In this document: one piece after another, positions 1-7,393 of the stretch
How positions within the stretch are numbered: position 1 is the stretch's first letter
Layout: each line of letters starts with the position of its first letter
Assembly: GCF_009299795.1 (NCBI RefSeq)
Contig: NZ_VIGP01000001.1
Span: 372,001-436,000 of the forward strand
DNA: 64,000 nt
Source: Brachybacterium subflavum
GTDB lineage: Bacteria; Actinomycetota; Actinomycetes; Actinomycetales; Dermabacteraceae
Reading direction: 5' to 3'
Program-made: the position numbers and the translations under genes
Notes under the pieces: model-generated
Seen by the model: only the letters and a program-made list of their open reading frames with translations
What the model was told of the DNA's origin: nothing
Databases searched by the model: none

Positions 1-13
1 TGAGGAGGTGGGC

Positions 14-2074
14 ATGACGACCGCCCCGACCGGGCCCGAGGCCCGACTGGTCGAGAACCGCAGCTTCCCGCCGCCCGCCGCCTTCGCGGCCCAGGCGAAC
101 GTCGGCCCCGAGGAGTACGCGCGCGCAGAGGCCGACCCCGTCGGCTTCTGGGAGGAGGCCGCGCGCCGCCTGACGTGGCGCACACCCTGGCACACCGCGC
201 TCAGCTGGGCGCCGCCGACGCCCGACCCCGCGACCGGTGAGCTGAGCGTGCCCTCGGCCCGCTGGTTCGAGGGCGGCACCCTCAACGTCGCCGAGAACTG
301 CGTGGACCGCCACGTGCGCGCCGGGCGCGGCGACAAGGTCGCCCTGCACGTCGAGGGCGAGCGCGGCGACCGCCTGGCCGTCACCTACGCGGACCTCCAG
401 GAGCGCGTCTCCCGCGCCGCCAACGCCCTCGAATCGCTCGGCGTCGGCCCCGGCGACCGCGTCGTCGTCTACCTTCCGGTGATCCTCGAGACCGTCGTCA
501 TCACCCTCGCCTGCGCCCGCATCGGCGCCGTGCACTCCCTGGTCTTCGGCGGCTTCAGCGCCGAGGCCGTGCGCTTCCGCCTCCAGGACACCGGCGCGAA
601 GCTGCTGGTCACCTCCGACGGCCAGTTCCGCCGCGGGAGGGCCGTGGAGGTCAAGTCCGCGGCCGACGAGGCCGCCGCCGACCTCCCCGATCTCGAGCAC
701 GTGCTGGTGGTGCGCCGCACCGGCCAGGAGATCGCGTGGACGAGCGGCCGTGACCTCTGGTGGGACGAGACCGTGGACCCCGCGAGCCCCGTCCACGAGC
801 CCCGCGCCTTCGATGCCGAGCACCCGCTGTTCATCATCTTTACCTCCGGCACGACCGGGAAGCCCAAGGGCCTCGTCCACACCGGCGGCGGCTACCTCGC
901 GCACGCGGCCTGGGCCCACTGGGCCCACTTCGACGCCAAGGAGGACGACGTCCACTGGTGCACCGCGGACCTCGCCTGGGTCACCGCCCACACCTACGAG
1001 ATCTACGGTCCGCTCGCCAACGGACTCACCCAGGTCATCTACGAGGGCACCCCGGACACCCCGCACCGCGAGCGCCACCTCGAGATCATCGAGCGCTACG
1101 GCGTCACCGTCTACTACACGGCCCCGACCCTCATCCGCACCTTCATGTCCTGGTTCGGCGAGCAGCTGCCCGCCGGCCACGACCTGAGCTCGCTGCGCCT
1201 GCTGGGCACCGTGGGGGAGTCCATCAACCCCGAGGCCTGGGTGTGGTTCCGCCGCACCTTCGGCCGCGACGAGCTGCCGATCGTGGACACCTGGTGGCAG
1301 TCCGAGACGGGCGCCGCCATGGTCGCCCCGCTGCCCGGCGCGACCACGCTGAAGCCCGGCTCGGCGACCCGCGCGCTGCCCGGCATCGACGTCGCCGTCG
1401 TCGACGAGGAGGGTCGCGAGGTCGAGCCCGGCCGCGCCGGCGCGCTCGTCGTCCGTCGGCCCTGGCCCGGCATGGCCCGCACGGTCTGGGGCGACCCCGA
1501 GCGCTACCGCGACTCCTACTGGAGCGCGCATGCCGGCCGCGGCGAGCACGGCGGCTTCTACCTCGCCGGGGACAGCGCGAGCATCGACGCCGACGGGTGC
1601 CTGTGGGTGCTGGGCCGGCTCGACGACGTCGTCAACGTCTCCGGGCACCGCCTGTCCACGATCGAGATCGAGTCCGCGCTGGTCTCCGACCCGGCCGTCG
1701 CCGAGGCCGGCGTCGCGGGCGTCGCCGACCCCGTCACCGGCCAGGCCGTCGCCGCCTTCGTCACCGCGAGCGAGGGCGGATCGACGGCCGACGGGATCGA
1801 CCCCGCCCGGCTGCGCGCCCTCGCCGCCCGCGAGATCGGCCCCATCGCCAAGCCCCGCCACGTGCTCGAGGTCGCCGACCTGCCCAAGACCCGCTCCGGC
1901 AAGATCATGCGGCGCCTGCTCGCCGACCTCGTGCACGCCGAGCGGGACCGACGGGCGGGCCGCACGGCGGCGCCCCTGGGCGACGTCACCTCGCTGCAGA
2001 ACCCCGATGCGGTCGACGCCGTCGGCCGCACACTGGAAGGCCTGCCCGCGGATCACCCGCTCCTGGCAGGCTGA
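14..2074 (+). CDS. acs: Acetate--CoA ligase (acetyl-CoA synthetase)
   Basis: This 686-aa cytoplasmic ANL-family enzyme probably activates acetate to acetyl-CoA through an acetyl-adenylate. It shows the P-loop FTSGTTGKPKG, the motif WWQSETG, the adenylate-binding YLAGDSASID region and the C-terminal KTRSGKIMRR with the catalytic lysine. The length fits Acs with a slightly long N-terminus. I chose ATG 14 because AGGAGG at 3-8 sits 5 nt upstream; a GTG at 8 in the same frame lies inside that ribosome site. It is first of four same-strand genes whose other members handle sulfur. MetY releases acetate, so acetate recycling is a reasonable role. Propionate or another short acid remains possible as substrate. 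Confidence 0.88.
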   Translation: MTTAPTGPEARLVENRSFPPPAAFAAQANVGPEEYARAEADPVGFWEEAARRLTWRTPWHTALSWAPPTPDPATGELSVPSARWFEGGTLNVAENCVDRHVRAGRGDKVALHVEGERGDRLAVTYADLQERVSRAANALESLGVGPGDRVVVYLPVILETVVITLACARIGAVHSLVFGGFSAEAVRFRLQDTGAKLLVTSDGQFRRGRAVEVKSAADEAAADLPDLEHVLVVRRTGQEIAWTSGRDLWWDETVDPASPVHEPRAFDAEHPLFIIFTSGTTGKPKGLVHTGGGYLAHAAWAHWAHFDAKEDDVHWCTADLAWVTAHTYEIYGPLANGLTQVIYEGTPDTPHRERHLEIIERYGVTVYYTAPTLIRTFMSWFGEQLPAGHDLSSLRLLGTVGESINPEAWVWFRRTFGRDELPIVDTWWQSETGAAMVAPLPGATTLKPGSATRALPGIDVAVVDEEGREVEPGRAGALVVRRPWPGMARTVWGDPERYRDSYWSAHAGRGEHGGFYLAGDSASIDADGCLWVLGRLDDVVNVSGHRLSTIEIESALVSDPAVAEAGVAGVADPVTGQAVAAFVTASEGGSTADGIDPARLRALAAREIGPIAKPRHVLEVADLPKTRSGKIMRRLLADLVHAERDRRAGRTAAPLGDVTSLQNPDAVDAVGRTLEGLPADHPLLAG

Positions 2075-2136
2075 TCCGGGCTCTCGACCCGGCCATCCGA
2101 ACCGACCGCCCGCACCGATCACCACAGGAGGTCACC

Positions 2137-3393
2137 ATGACCACGACCGTCCCCGCGTCCAGCTTCGAGACGCCGCTGAAGTTCGCCTACTGGGTGCCCA
2201 ACGTCTCCGGCGGCCTCGTCGTCTCCACGATCGAGCAGCGCACCGACTGGCAGCTGCCCTACAACTCCGCCCTCGCGAAGACCGCCGAGGACTCGGGCTT
2301 CGAGTACGCCCTCACCCAGACCCGCTACGCCGCGAGCTACGGCGCCGCGCAGCAGCACGAGGCCTCCGCCTTCAGCCTCGCCCTGCTCGGCGCGACCGAG
2401 CGCCTGCGGGTCATCGCCGCCTTCCACCCGGGCATGTGGCACCCGGGCGTGCTCGCCAAGTGGCTCATCACCGCCGACCACCTCTCGAACGGCCGCGCCG
2501 CCGTCAACATCGTCTCGGGCTGGCTGAAGGACGAGTTCACCGGCTTCGGCCTGCCCTGGCTCGAGCACGACGAGCGCTACGTGCGCACCGAGGAGTTCAT
2601 CAGCGCCCTGCGCGGCCTGCTCACCGAGGAGGGCTACTCGCAGGACGGGAAGTACTACTCGATCGACGACTTCACGCTCTCCCCGAAGCCCGTCGACGTC
2701 CCCGGCCGCCCCCACCCCGAGATCTTCTTCGGCGGCAACTCCACGGCCGCGCAGAAGGCCGCCGGCCACGTCGCCGACTGGTACTTCTCCAACGGCCGCG
2801 ACCTCGAGGGCTACCAGGGCAACGTCGAGGGCGTGCTGGCCTCCGCGGCGGAGGTCGGCCGCAGCCCCCGCTTCGGCCTCAACGGCTTCGTGATCGCCCG
2901 CGAGAGCCGGAAGGAGGCCGAGGAGACCCTGCGCGAGATCGTCGCCAAGGCGCACCGCCCGGCCGTCGAGGGCTTCGCCCAGTCCGTCAAGGAGGCCGGA
3001 CAGTCCACGGCCGACGGCAAGGGCATGTGGGCCGACTCCTCCTTCGAGGACCTCGTGCAGTACAACGACGGCTTCAAGACCCGCCTCATCGGCACCCCCG
3101 AGGAGATCGCCGAGCGCATCGTCTCCTACAAGGAGATCGGGGTGAACCTGCTGCTGACCTGCTACCTCCACTTCACCGAGGAGGTCGCCGCCTTCGGCCG
3201 GGACGTGATGCCGATCGTCCGCGAGCTCGAGAAGGACCTCGCCCGCAAGCACGGCACCGAGCTCGACGCCTCCCAGATCCCCGACGTCCCCGGTGTGAGC
3301 GCCGAGGCCGCCACCGCCGCGGCCGACGCGACCCTCCCGTCGGCCCCGTCGACGGAGGCGGCCTCGTCGGCGGATGAGGAGGAGGCCGCGTGA
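2137..3393 (+). CDS. sfnG: Dimethylsulfone monooxygenase SfnG-type (FMNH2-dependent)
   Basis: This 418-aa luciferase-fold flavin monooxygenase matches the SfnG group, which oxidises dimethyl sulfone toward methanesulfinate using FMNH2 from a partner reductase. Recognisable stretches are KFAYWVPNVSGGLVVSTIEQ near the N-terminus, VNIVSGWLKDEF, YVRTEEFISALRG, and HPEIFFGGNSTAAQKAA. ATG 2137 follows CAGGAGG at 2125-2131. The last ~50 residues form an Ala/Glu/Ser-rich tail that family members usually lack. The stop overlaps the metY start by 4 bp (GTGA), so the two are translationally coupled. No flavin reductase is visible nearby. Another C1-C2 sulfone or sulfonate could be the real substrate. 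Confidence 0.85.
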   Translation: MTTTVPASSFETPLKFAYWVPNVSGGLVVSTIEQRTDWQLPYNSALAKTAEDSGFEYALTQTRYAASYGAAQQHEASAFSLALLGATERLRVIAAFHPGMWHPGVLAKWLITADHLSNGRAAVNIVSGWLKDEFTGFGLPWLEHDERYVRTEEFISALRGLLTEEGYSQDGKYYSIDDFTLSPKPVDVPGRPHPEIFFGGNSTAAQKAAGHVADWYFSNGRDLEGYQGNVEGVLASAAEVGRSPRFGLNGFVIARESRKEAEETLREIVAKAHRPAVEGFAQSVKEAGQSTADGKGMWADSSFEDLVQYNDGFKTRLIGTPEEIAERIVSYKEIGVNLLLTCYLHFTEEVAAFGRDVMPIVRELEKDLARKHGTELDASQIPDVPGVSAEAATAAADATLPSAPSTEAASSADEEEAA

Positions 3394-4727
3394 GCGAGGA
3401 GCGCACCTTCGGGTTCCGCACCCGCGCCCTGCATGCCGGCGGCACGCCGGACGCCGTGCACGGCGCCCGCGCGGTACCGATCTACCAGAGCACCTCGTTC
3501 GTCTTCGACGACGCGACCGATGCCGCGACGCTGTTCGCCCTGCAGAAGTACGGCAACATCTACTCGCGCATCGGCAATCCCACGGTCGCGGCCTTCGAGG
3601 AGCGCGTCGCCTCGCTCGAGGGCGGGATCGGCGCGGTCGCCACGGCGTCCGGGATGAGCGCCGAGTTCATCACCTTCGCGGCGCTCGCCGGCGCGGGCGA
3701 CCACATCGTCGCCTCCGCCCAGCTCTACGGCGGCACCGTCACCCAGCTCGACGTCACCCTGCGCCGCTTCGGCGTGGAGACCACCTTCGTCCCCTCCTCC
3801 GACGCCGCGGACTATGCGGCCGCGATCCGGCCGGAGACCAGGGCCGTCTACGTCGAGATCATCGGCAACCCCTCGGGGGAGATCGCCGACCTCGAGGCGC
3901 TCGCCGAGGTCGCCCACGCCGCGGACGTGCCGCTCGTGGTCGACGCGACGCTCGCGACCCCGTACCTGGTGCGGCCCCTCGAGCACGGCGCCGACATCGT
4001 TATCCACTCCGCCACGAAGTTCCTGGGCGGCCACGGCACGACGCTCGGCGGCGTGGTCGTCGAGTCCGGACGCTTCGACTGGGGCAACGGCAGGTTCCCC
4101 GCGATGACCGAGCCCGTCGAGAGCTACGGCGGTCTCAGCTGGTGGGGGAACTTCGGCGAGTACGGATTCCTCACCAAGCTGCGCTCCGAGCAGCTGCGCG
4201 ACATCGGCCCCTCGCTGAGCGCGCAGTCCGCCTTCCAGCTGCTCCAGGGCGTCGAGACGCTCCCGCAGCGCATCGACGCCCACCTCGCGAACGCCCGTGC
4301 GGTCGCGACCTGGCTGGACCAGGATCCGCGCGTCGCGTACGTGACCTGGGCGGGGCTCCCGGACCACCCGCACCACCAGCGTGCGGAGAAGTATCTGCCG
4401 CTCGGTCCCGGCTCGGTCTTCGCCTTCGGCGTGGAGCCGACGGGCGACTTCGCGAGCGACGAGGAGCGCGCGGCCGCGGCCCGCGCCACCGGCGAGGCGG
4501 TGATCGGGAACCTGCAGCTCGCCTCGCACCTCGCGAACATCGGCGACGCCCGCACGCTCGTGATCCACCCGGCCTCCACCACCCACCAGCAGCTCAGCCC
4601 CGAGCAGCTGCTCGCGGGCGGCGTGGCGCCGGACCTGATCCGGATCTCGGTCGGGCTCGAGGATCCCGAGGATATCCTCTGGGACCTCGACCAGGCCATC
4701 ACGACGGCGACGGGGGTGGCGCGATGA
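3390..4727 (+). CDS. metY: O-acetylhomoserine sulfhydrylase (aminocarboxypropyltransferase)
   Basis: This 445-aa PLP enzyme of the Cys/Met metabolism family makes homocysteine from O-acetylhomoserine and sulfide and releases acetate. Family features visible are TRALHAG at the N-terminus, YQSTSFVF, YSRIGNPTV, the PLP-lysine segment HSATKFLGGHGT, and the C-terminal ISVGLEDPEDILWDL. The length is normal for MetY and longer than cystathionine gamma-synthase. The GTG start at 3390 overlaps the sfnG stop, and its own stop overlaps the next ATG, so expression is coupled on both sides. The position behind a sulfone monooxygenase supports a role in capturing sulfide derived from organosulfur compounds. 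Confidence 0.92.
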   Translation: MSEERTFGFRTRALHAGGTPDAVHGARAVPIYQSTSFVFDDATDAATLFALQKYGNIYSRIGNPTVAAFEERVASLEGGIGAVATASGMSAEFITFAALAGAGDHIVASAQLYGGTVTQLDVTLRRFGVETTFVPSSDAADYAAAIRPETRAVYVEIIGNPSGEIADLEALAEVAHAADVPLVVDATLATPYLVRPLEHGADIVIHSATKFLGGHGTTLGGVVVESGRFDWGNGRFPAMTEPVESYGGLSWWGNFGEYGFLTKLRSEQLRDIGPSLSAQSAFQLLQGVETLPQRIDAHLANARAVATWLDQDPRVAYVTWAGLPDHPHHQRAEKYLPLGPGSVFAFGVEPTGDFASDEERAAAARATGEAVIGNLQLASHLANIGDARTLVIHPASTTHQQLSPEQLLAGGVAPDLIRISVGLEDPEDILWDLDQAITTATGVAR

Positions 4728-5248
4728 GCGCGGAGAACAACGGCGCGGAGCAGCAGACGGCCCGCACCTGGGTCGGACCCACCGCCCCGCAGCGGCTCGG
4801 GATCCTGCGGCGCACGCGGTCCGTCGCGATCGTCGGCGCCTCGACGAACCCCTCCCGGGCCAGCTACTTCGTGGCGACCTACCTGCTCTCGAGCTCGCCG
4901 TACGACGTGTACTTCGTGAACCCGCGGGCGACGGAGATCCTGGGCCGGCCGGCGTATGCCTCGCTCGCCGACCTGCCCGTGGTGCCCGATGTGGTCGACG
5001 TGTTCCGCCGTCACGAGGACCTCCCCGACGTGGCCCGCGAGGCGGTGGAGGTGGGCGCGAAGACCCTCTGGCTGCAGCTGGGCTCCTGGAACGAGGAGGC
5101 CGCGGCGATCGCCGAGGAGGGCGGGCTCGACGTGGTCATGGACCGCTGCCTGAAGATCGAGCACGCCCGCTTCCACGGCGGTCTGCACCTCGCCGGCTTC
5201 GACACCGGGGAGATCACCTCGAAGAAACAGCGGCTCGCGCGGAGCTGA
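4724..5248 (+). CDS. CoA-binding domain protein (YccU-like)
   Basis: This 174-aa protein consists almost entirely of one Rossmann-type CoA-binding domain. It carries SVAIVGASTNPSRASY near residue 30, FVNPRATEILGRPAYASL, VDVFRRHEDLPDVAREAVEVG, WLQLGSWNEEAA, and a terminal MDRCLKIEH. These are hallmarks of the stand-alone CoA_binding_2 family, whose exact reaction is not established. ATG 4724 overlaps the metY stop by 4 bp. Pairing with a sulfhydrylase suggests a link to sulfur or acyl-CoA handling, but that is inference only. It ends the operon and is followed at once by a strong hairpin. Confidence 0.82.
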   Translation: MSAENNGAEQQTARTWVGPTAPQRLGILRRTRSVAIVGASTNPSRASYFVATYLLSSSPYDVYFVNPRATEILGRPAYASLADLPVVPDVVDVFRRHEDLPDVAREAVEVGAKTLWLQLGSWNEEAAAIAEEGGLDVVMDRCLKIEHARFHGGLHLAGFDTGEITSKKQRLARS

Positions 5249-5264
5249 GGCGCCGACGGCCCGA

Positions 5265-5302
5265 GCGACGGCCGGTTCCCCAGCTGGGGGACCGGCCGTC
5301 GC
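5265..5302 (+). terminator. Hairpin terminator after the acs-sfnG-metY operon
   Basis: A GC-rich inverted repeat begins 17 nt after the operon stop. The arms are GCGACGGCCGGTTCCCC and a near-perfect complement, separated by AGCT. It has no U-tract, as is common in high-GC actinobacteria. Confidence 0.7.
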
Positions 5303-5486
5303 CGTGCGTCCGGGCGAGGCCGACCAGTTCCTCCGAGGAGCGGTTCCGAAGAGCGCGGCAGACGCGCTCGGCCAGCGCGTCCGGTCGGCGTGCTCGGCGG
5401 ACCGGACCGGCGGGCGGACTCCAGCGCGTCGACGACCAGTATCTCCGGCGGTGCTATCACGGTGATCGGACATTCGACGTTCGTGC

Positions 5487-5565
5487 TGTGGAGGAATAGC
5501 GATTCTGGTGGGTCCCTCTGTGGAGAAGCGGGCATTGTGGAGGAATGGATAAAGTTCTCCACAGA
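5487..5565. repeat. Cluster of TGTGGAGNA boxes (direct and inverted) upstream of the HNH gene
   Basis: Four copies of one 9-mer family lie in 79 bp. TGTGGAGGAAT occurs at 5487-5497 and again at 5536-5546. An 11-bp perfect inverted repeat, TCTGTGGAGAA at 5517-5527 and TTCTCCACAGA at 5555-5565, brackets the second copy. The whole 5303-5648 stretch is less GC-rich than its surroundings and holds no gene. The boxes resemble DnaA boxes with one mismatch, but a binding site for another protein is at least as likely. Confidence 0.6.
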
Positions 5566-5579
5566 TTTCCGATGGACTC

Positions 5580-5607
5580 TTGCGGTGTCCGTTTCGACAG
5601 ATATTCT
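5580..5607 (+). promoter_or_regulatory. Sigma-70-like promoter for the DUF222/HNH gene
   Basis: TTGCGG at 5580-5585 and TATTCT at 5602-5607 are separated by 16 bp. They lie just after the box cluster and about 40 nt before the GTG start at 5649. Confidence 0.45.
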
Positions 5608-5648
5608 TGAGGGGTGGAGAACATCTGGCTCGACGGAGAGGGGGATCC

Positions 5649-7349
5649 GTGTTCACCGGTGGTGATGTGCTCGATCGCGGCGATGATTCCGTCGAGCCCG
5701 ATTCCTCGAAACCGTCGTCGCCCTCCGGCTCGCACCCGTCTCCGGGTGGGGGTCGCGGCCTCCCGAGGGCTGCTCGGGGGCCTCGGCCCCACCATCCCCT
5801 GTCCCGCGAGAATCTGGGGGAGCGGACCTTCGCGGCGGAGGGGCCGGACCTGTCTGAGGACCTGCGGGGGATCTGGGATCTCGCGGTCCAGGAGTCGCAG
5901 CTCGCGGCGGCGCTGATGCGGCGTCTCGCGCCGTTGTGGGCGGATCGTGACGTCGACGGCGCGCCCCCGCATGAGGGGGACGTGGAGGATGCGCAGGCGG
6001 CGGTCGCCCTGCGGACGACGACATCGGTGTCATACGGCCAGATCCGTGACGCGTATGAGGCCCTGACCGTGTTTCCGCTGCTGTTCGCGCGGGTGGAGGC
6101 GGGGGAGCTGCCGATCGAGTGGCTGCGCCGGGTGATCCGTCGCTCCCGGGATCTTCCCGCGGAGGACCGACGTGATCTGGATCGGGTGATGGGGGAGTGG
6201 GAGTTCGGGGTGACACCGGAGACGTTCCGTCGGCTGCTCTCGGAGCTGATCACGTGGTTCACCTCCCTCCTTGATCTCTCCCCGGTGGAGCGGGCGCGGC
6301 GTCGTCGTCACATCGGTGCTCCGGTCGCGGGTGAGGATGGGACGGCGACGCTCACGCTGACGGGTCCGATCCCGGAGATCCTCGCATTCGCGCAGTCCCT
6401 GGACGCCGCGGCGCAGACCGTGCAGGCCGCCCAGCGCCATGCGCTCGACGAGGGCGGGACGGAGGCCATCCCCTTCGATGAGGACGGCGCCGTGCGCGCG
6501 AGCGGGAAGACGATGACCCGTGGTCGTCTGCGCTACGAGGCCCTGCTGCGGGGAGAGGTGGACACGGACGGGCATGAGGTGCCCGCGCCGCGGTTCACGA
6601 TCCTCGTGACGGTGCCGTTCCTGACGCTGCTGGGAGAGAGCGAAGCGCCGGCCCTGCTCGAGGGGAAGCATCCGATCCCCGCGGAGATGGCACGGGAGCT
6701 CGCGGGGGAGTGTCCGGAGTGGATGCGGATCCTGACGGATCCAGCAACAGGCGCATTCCTGCCGCTGCCGCCGGAACGCTACCGGCCGAGCCCGGCGATG
6801 CTCACGCATCTGCGTCTGCGGGGACCGGAATGCTCACTTCCAGGATGCACTCGGCAGAGCTGCAGTGAAGCGGAAGCAGATCATATCGAGGAATTCGATC
6901 ATGAGCATCCCGGTGAGGGCGGGATGACGGAGATCGAGAATCTCCATCTTCTGTGCTGGTCCCATCACCAGGTGAAAACGGCGCGCGATATCGACCCGGT
7001 CAGACTCCGCGATGACGGCGGCAGTTCGCCCCGCCCTGCCGACCCGGGCACCGGTGGGCCCGAAGCATCGGGAGAGTCCGACGGATCCGACGCAGCCGGG
7101 AACCCCGGCCCCTCGGGCATGCCCGTGCCGCACACACCGGGCCGCACGCAGTGGTCGCTGCGCGGGGAGGCCGAGCTGACCGTGGAGGACGCGGGTGACC
7201 TGATGACCCCGCTCCTCGTCCACGTGCTCGAGAACGCGTGGTGCCAGCACCTCGCCGCCGCCGCACGGACCCCCGACCTCCCGGTCGATGCCGAACCGCC
7301 CAGGCCGTCGGCGCCGACGGCACGAGCCGCCTGCGACCCGCCCTTCTGA
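5649..7349 (+). CDS. DUF222 domain / HNH endonuclease protein (13E12 repeat family)
   Basis: This 566-aa protein has an alpha-helical DUF222 region (about residues 50-330) followed by an HNH-type nuclease motif near residues 400-440. Visible there are CSLPGCTRQSC, EADHIEEF and LHLLCWSHHQVK, which carry the zinc cysteines and catalytic histidines. The family is abundant in actinobacterial genomes and its biological role is unknown. The first ~35 residues and a stretch after the HNH motif (about 450-520) are low-complexity and Pro/Gly/Ser-rich. GTG 5649 is preferred because GAGAGGGGG lies just upstream; an in-frame upstream start exists but lacks a ribosome site. Multicopy relatives elsewhere in the genome would be typical. 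Confidence 0.8.
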   Translation: MFTGGDVLDRGDDSVEPDSSKPSSPSGSHPSPGGGRGLPRAARGPRPHHPLSRENLGERTFAAEGPDLSEDLRGIWDLAVQESQLAAALMRRLAPLWADRDVDGAPPHEGDVEDAQAAVALRTTTSVSYGQIRDAYEALTVFPLLFARVEAGELPIEWLRRVIRRSRDLPAEDRRDLDRVMGEWEFGVTPETFRRLLSELITWFTSLLDLSPVERARRRRHIGAPVAGEDGTATLTLTGPIPEILAFAQSLDAAAQTVQAAQRHALDEGGTEAIPFDEDGAVRASGKTMTRGRLRYEALLRGEVDTDGHEVPAPRFTILVTVPFLTLLGESEAPALLEGKHPIPAEMARELAGECPEWMRILTDPATGAFLPLPPERYRPSPAMLTHLRLRGPECSLPGCTRQSCSEAEADHIEEFDHEHPGEGGMTEIENLHLLCWSHHQVKTARDIDPVRLRDDGGSSPRPADPGTGGPEASGESDGSDAAGNPGPSGMPVPHTPGRTQWSLRGEAELTVEDAGDLMTPLLVHVLENAWCQHLAAAARTPDLPVDAEPPRPSAPTARAACDPPF

Positions 7350-7380
7350 CGAGGTCGGCGGACTGGCAGGTGCGGATGAC

Positions 7381-7386
7381 TAGCAT
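7381..7386 (+). promoter_or_regulatory. -10 hexamer TAGCAT for a leaderless kinase mRNA
   Basis: TAGCAT ends 7 nt before ATG 7394 and no Shine-Dalgarno precedes that start, so transcription would begin at or next to the start codon. Confidence 0.55.
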
Positions 7387-7393
7387 GGCGACC

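Noticed and set aside
2119-3252. 377-codon minus-strand frame opposite sfnG
   Set aside because: It covers a clear SfnG gene and its translation has no domain pattern.
5487-5565. Cluster of DnaA-box-like 9-mers as a replication origin
   Set aside because: Each box has a mismatch, there is no dnaA, dnaN or gyr neighbourhood, and no long AT-rich unwinding region.
5649-7349. HNH protein as a homing endonuclease or part of a mobile intron
   Set aside because: It has the DUF222 architecture common to chromosomal actinobacterial genes and no intron or intein borders.
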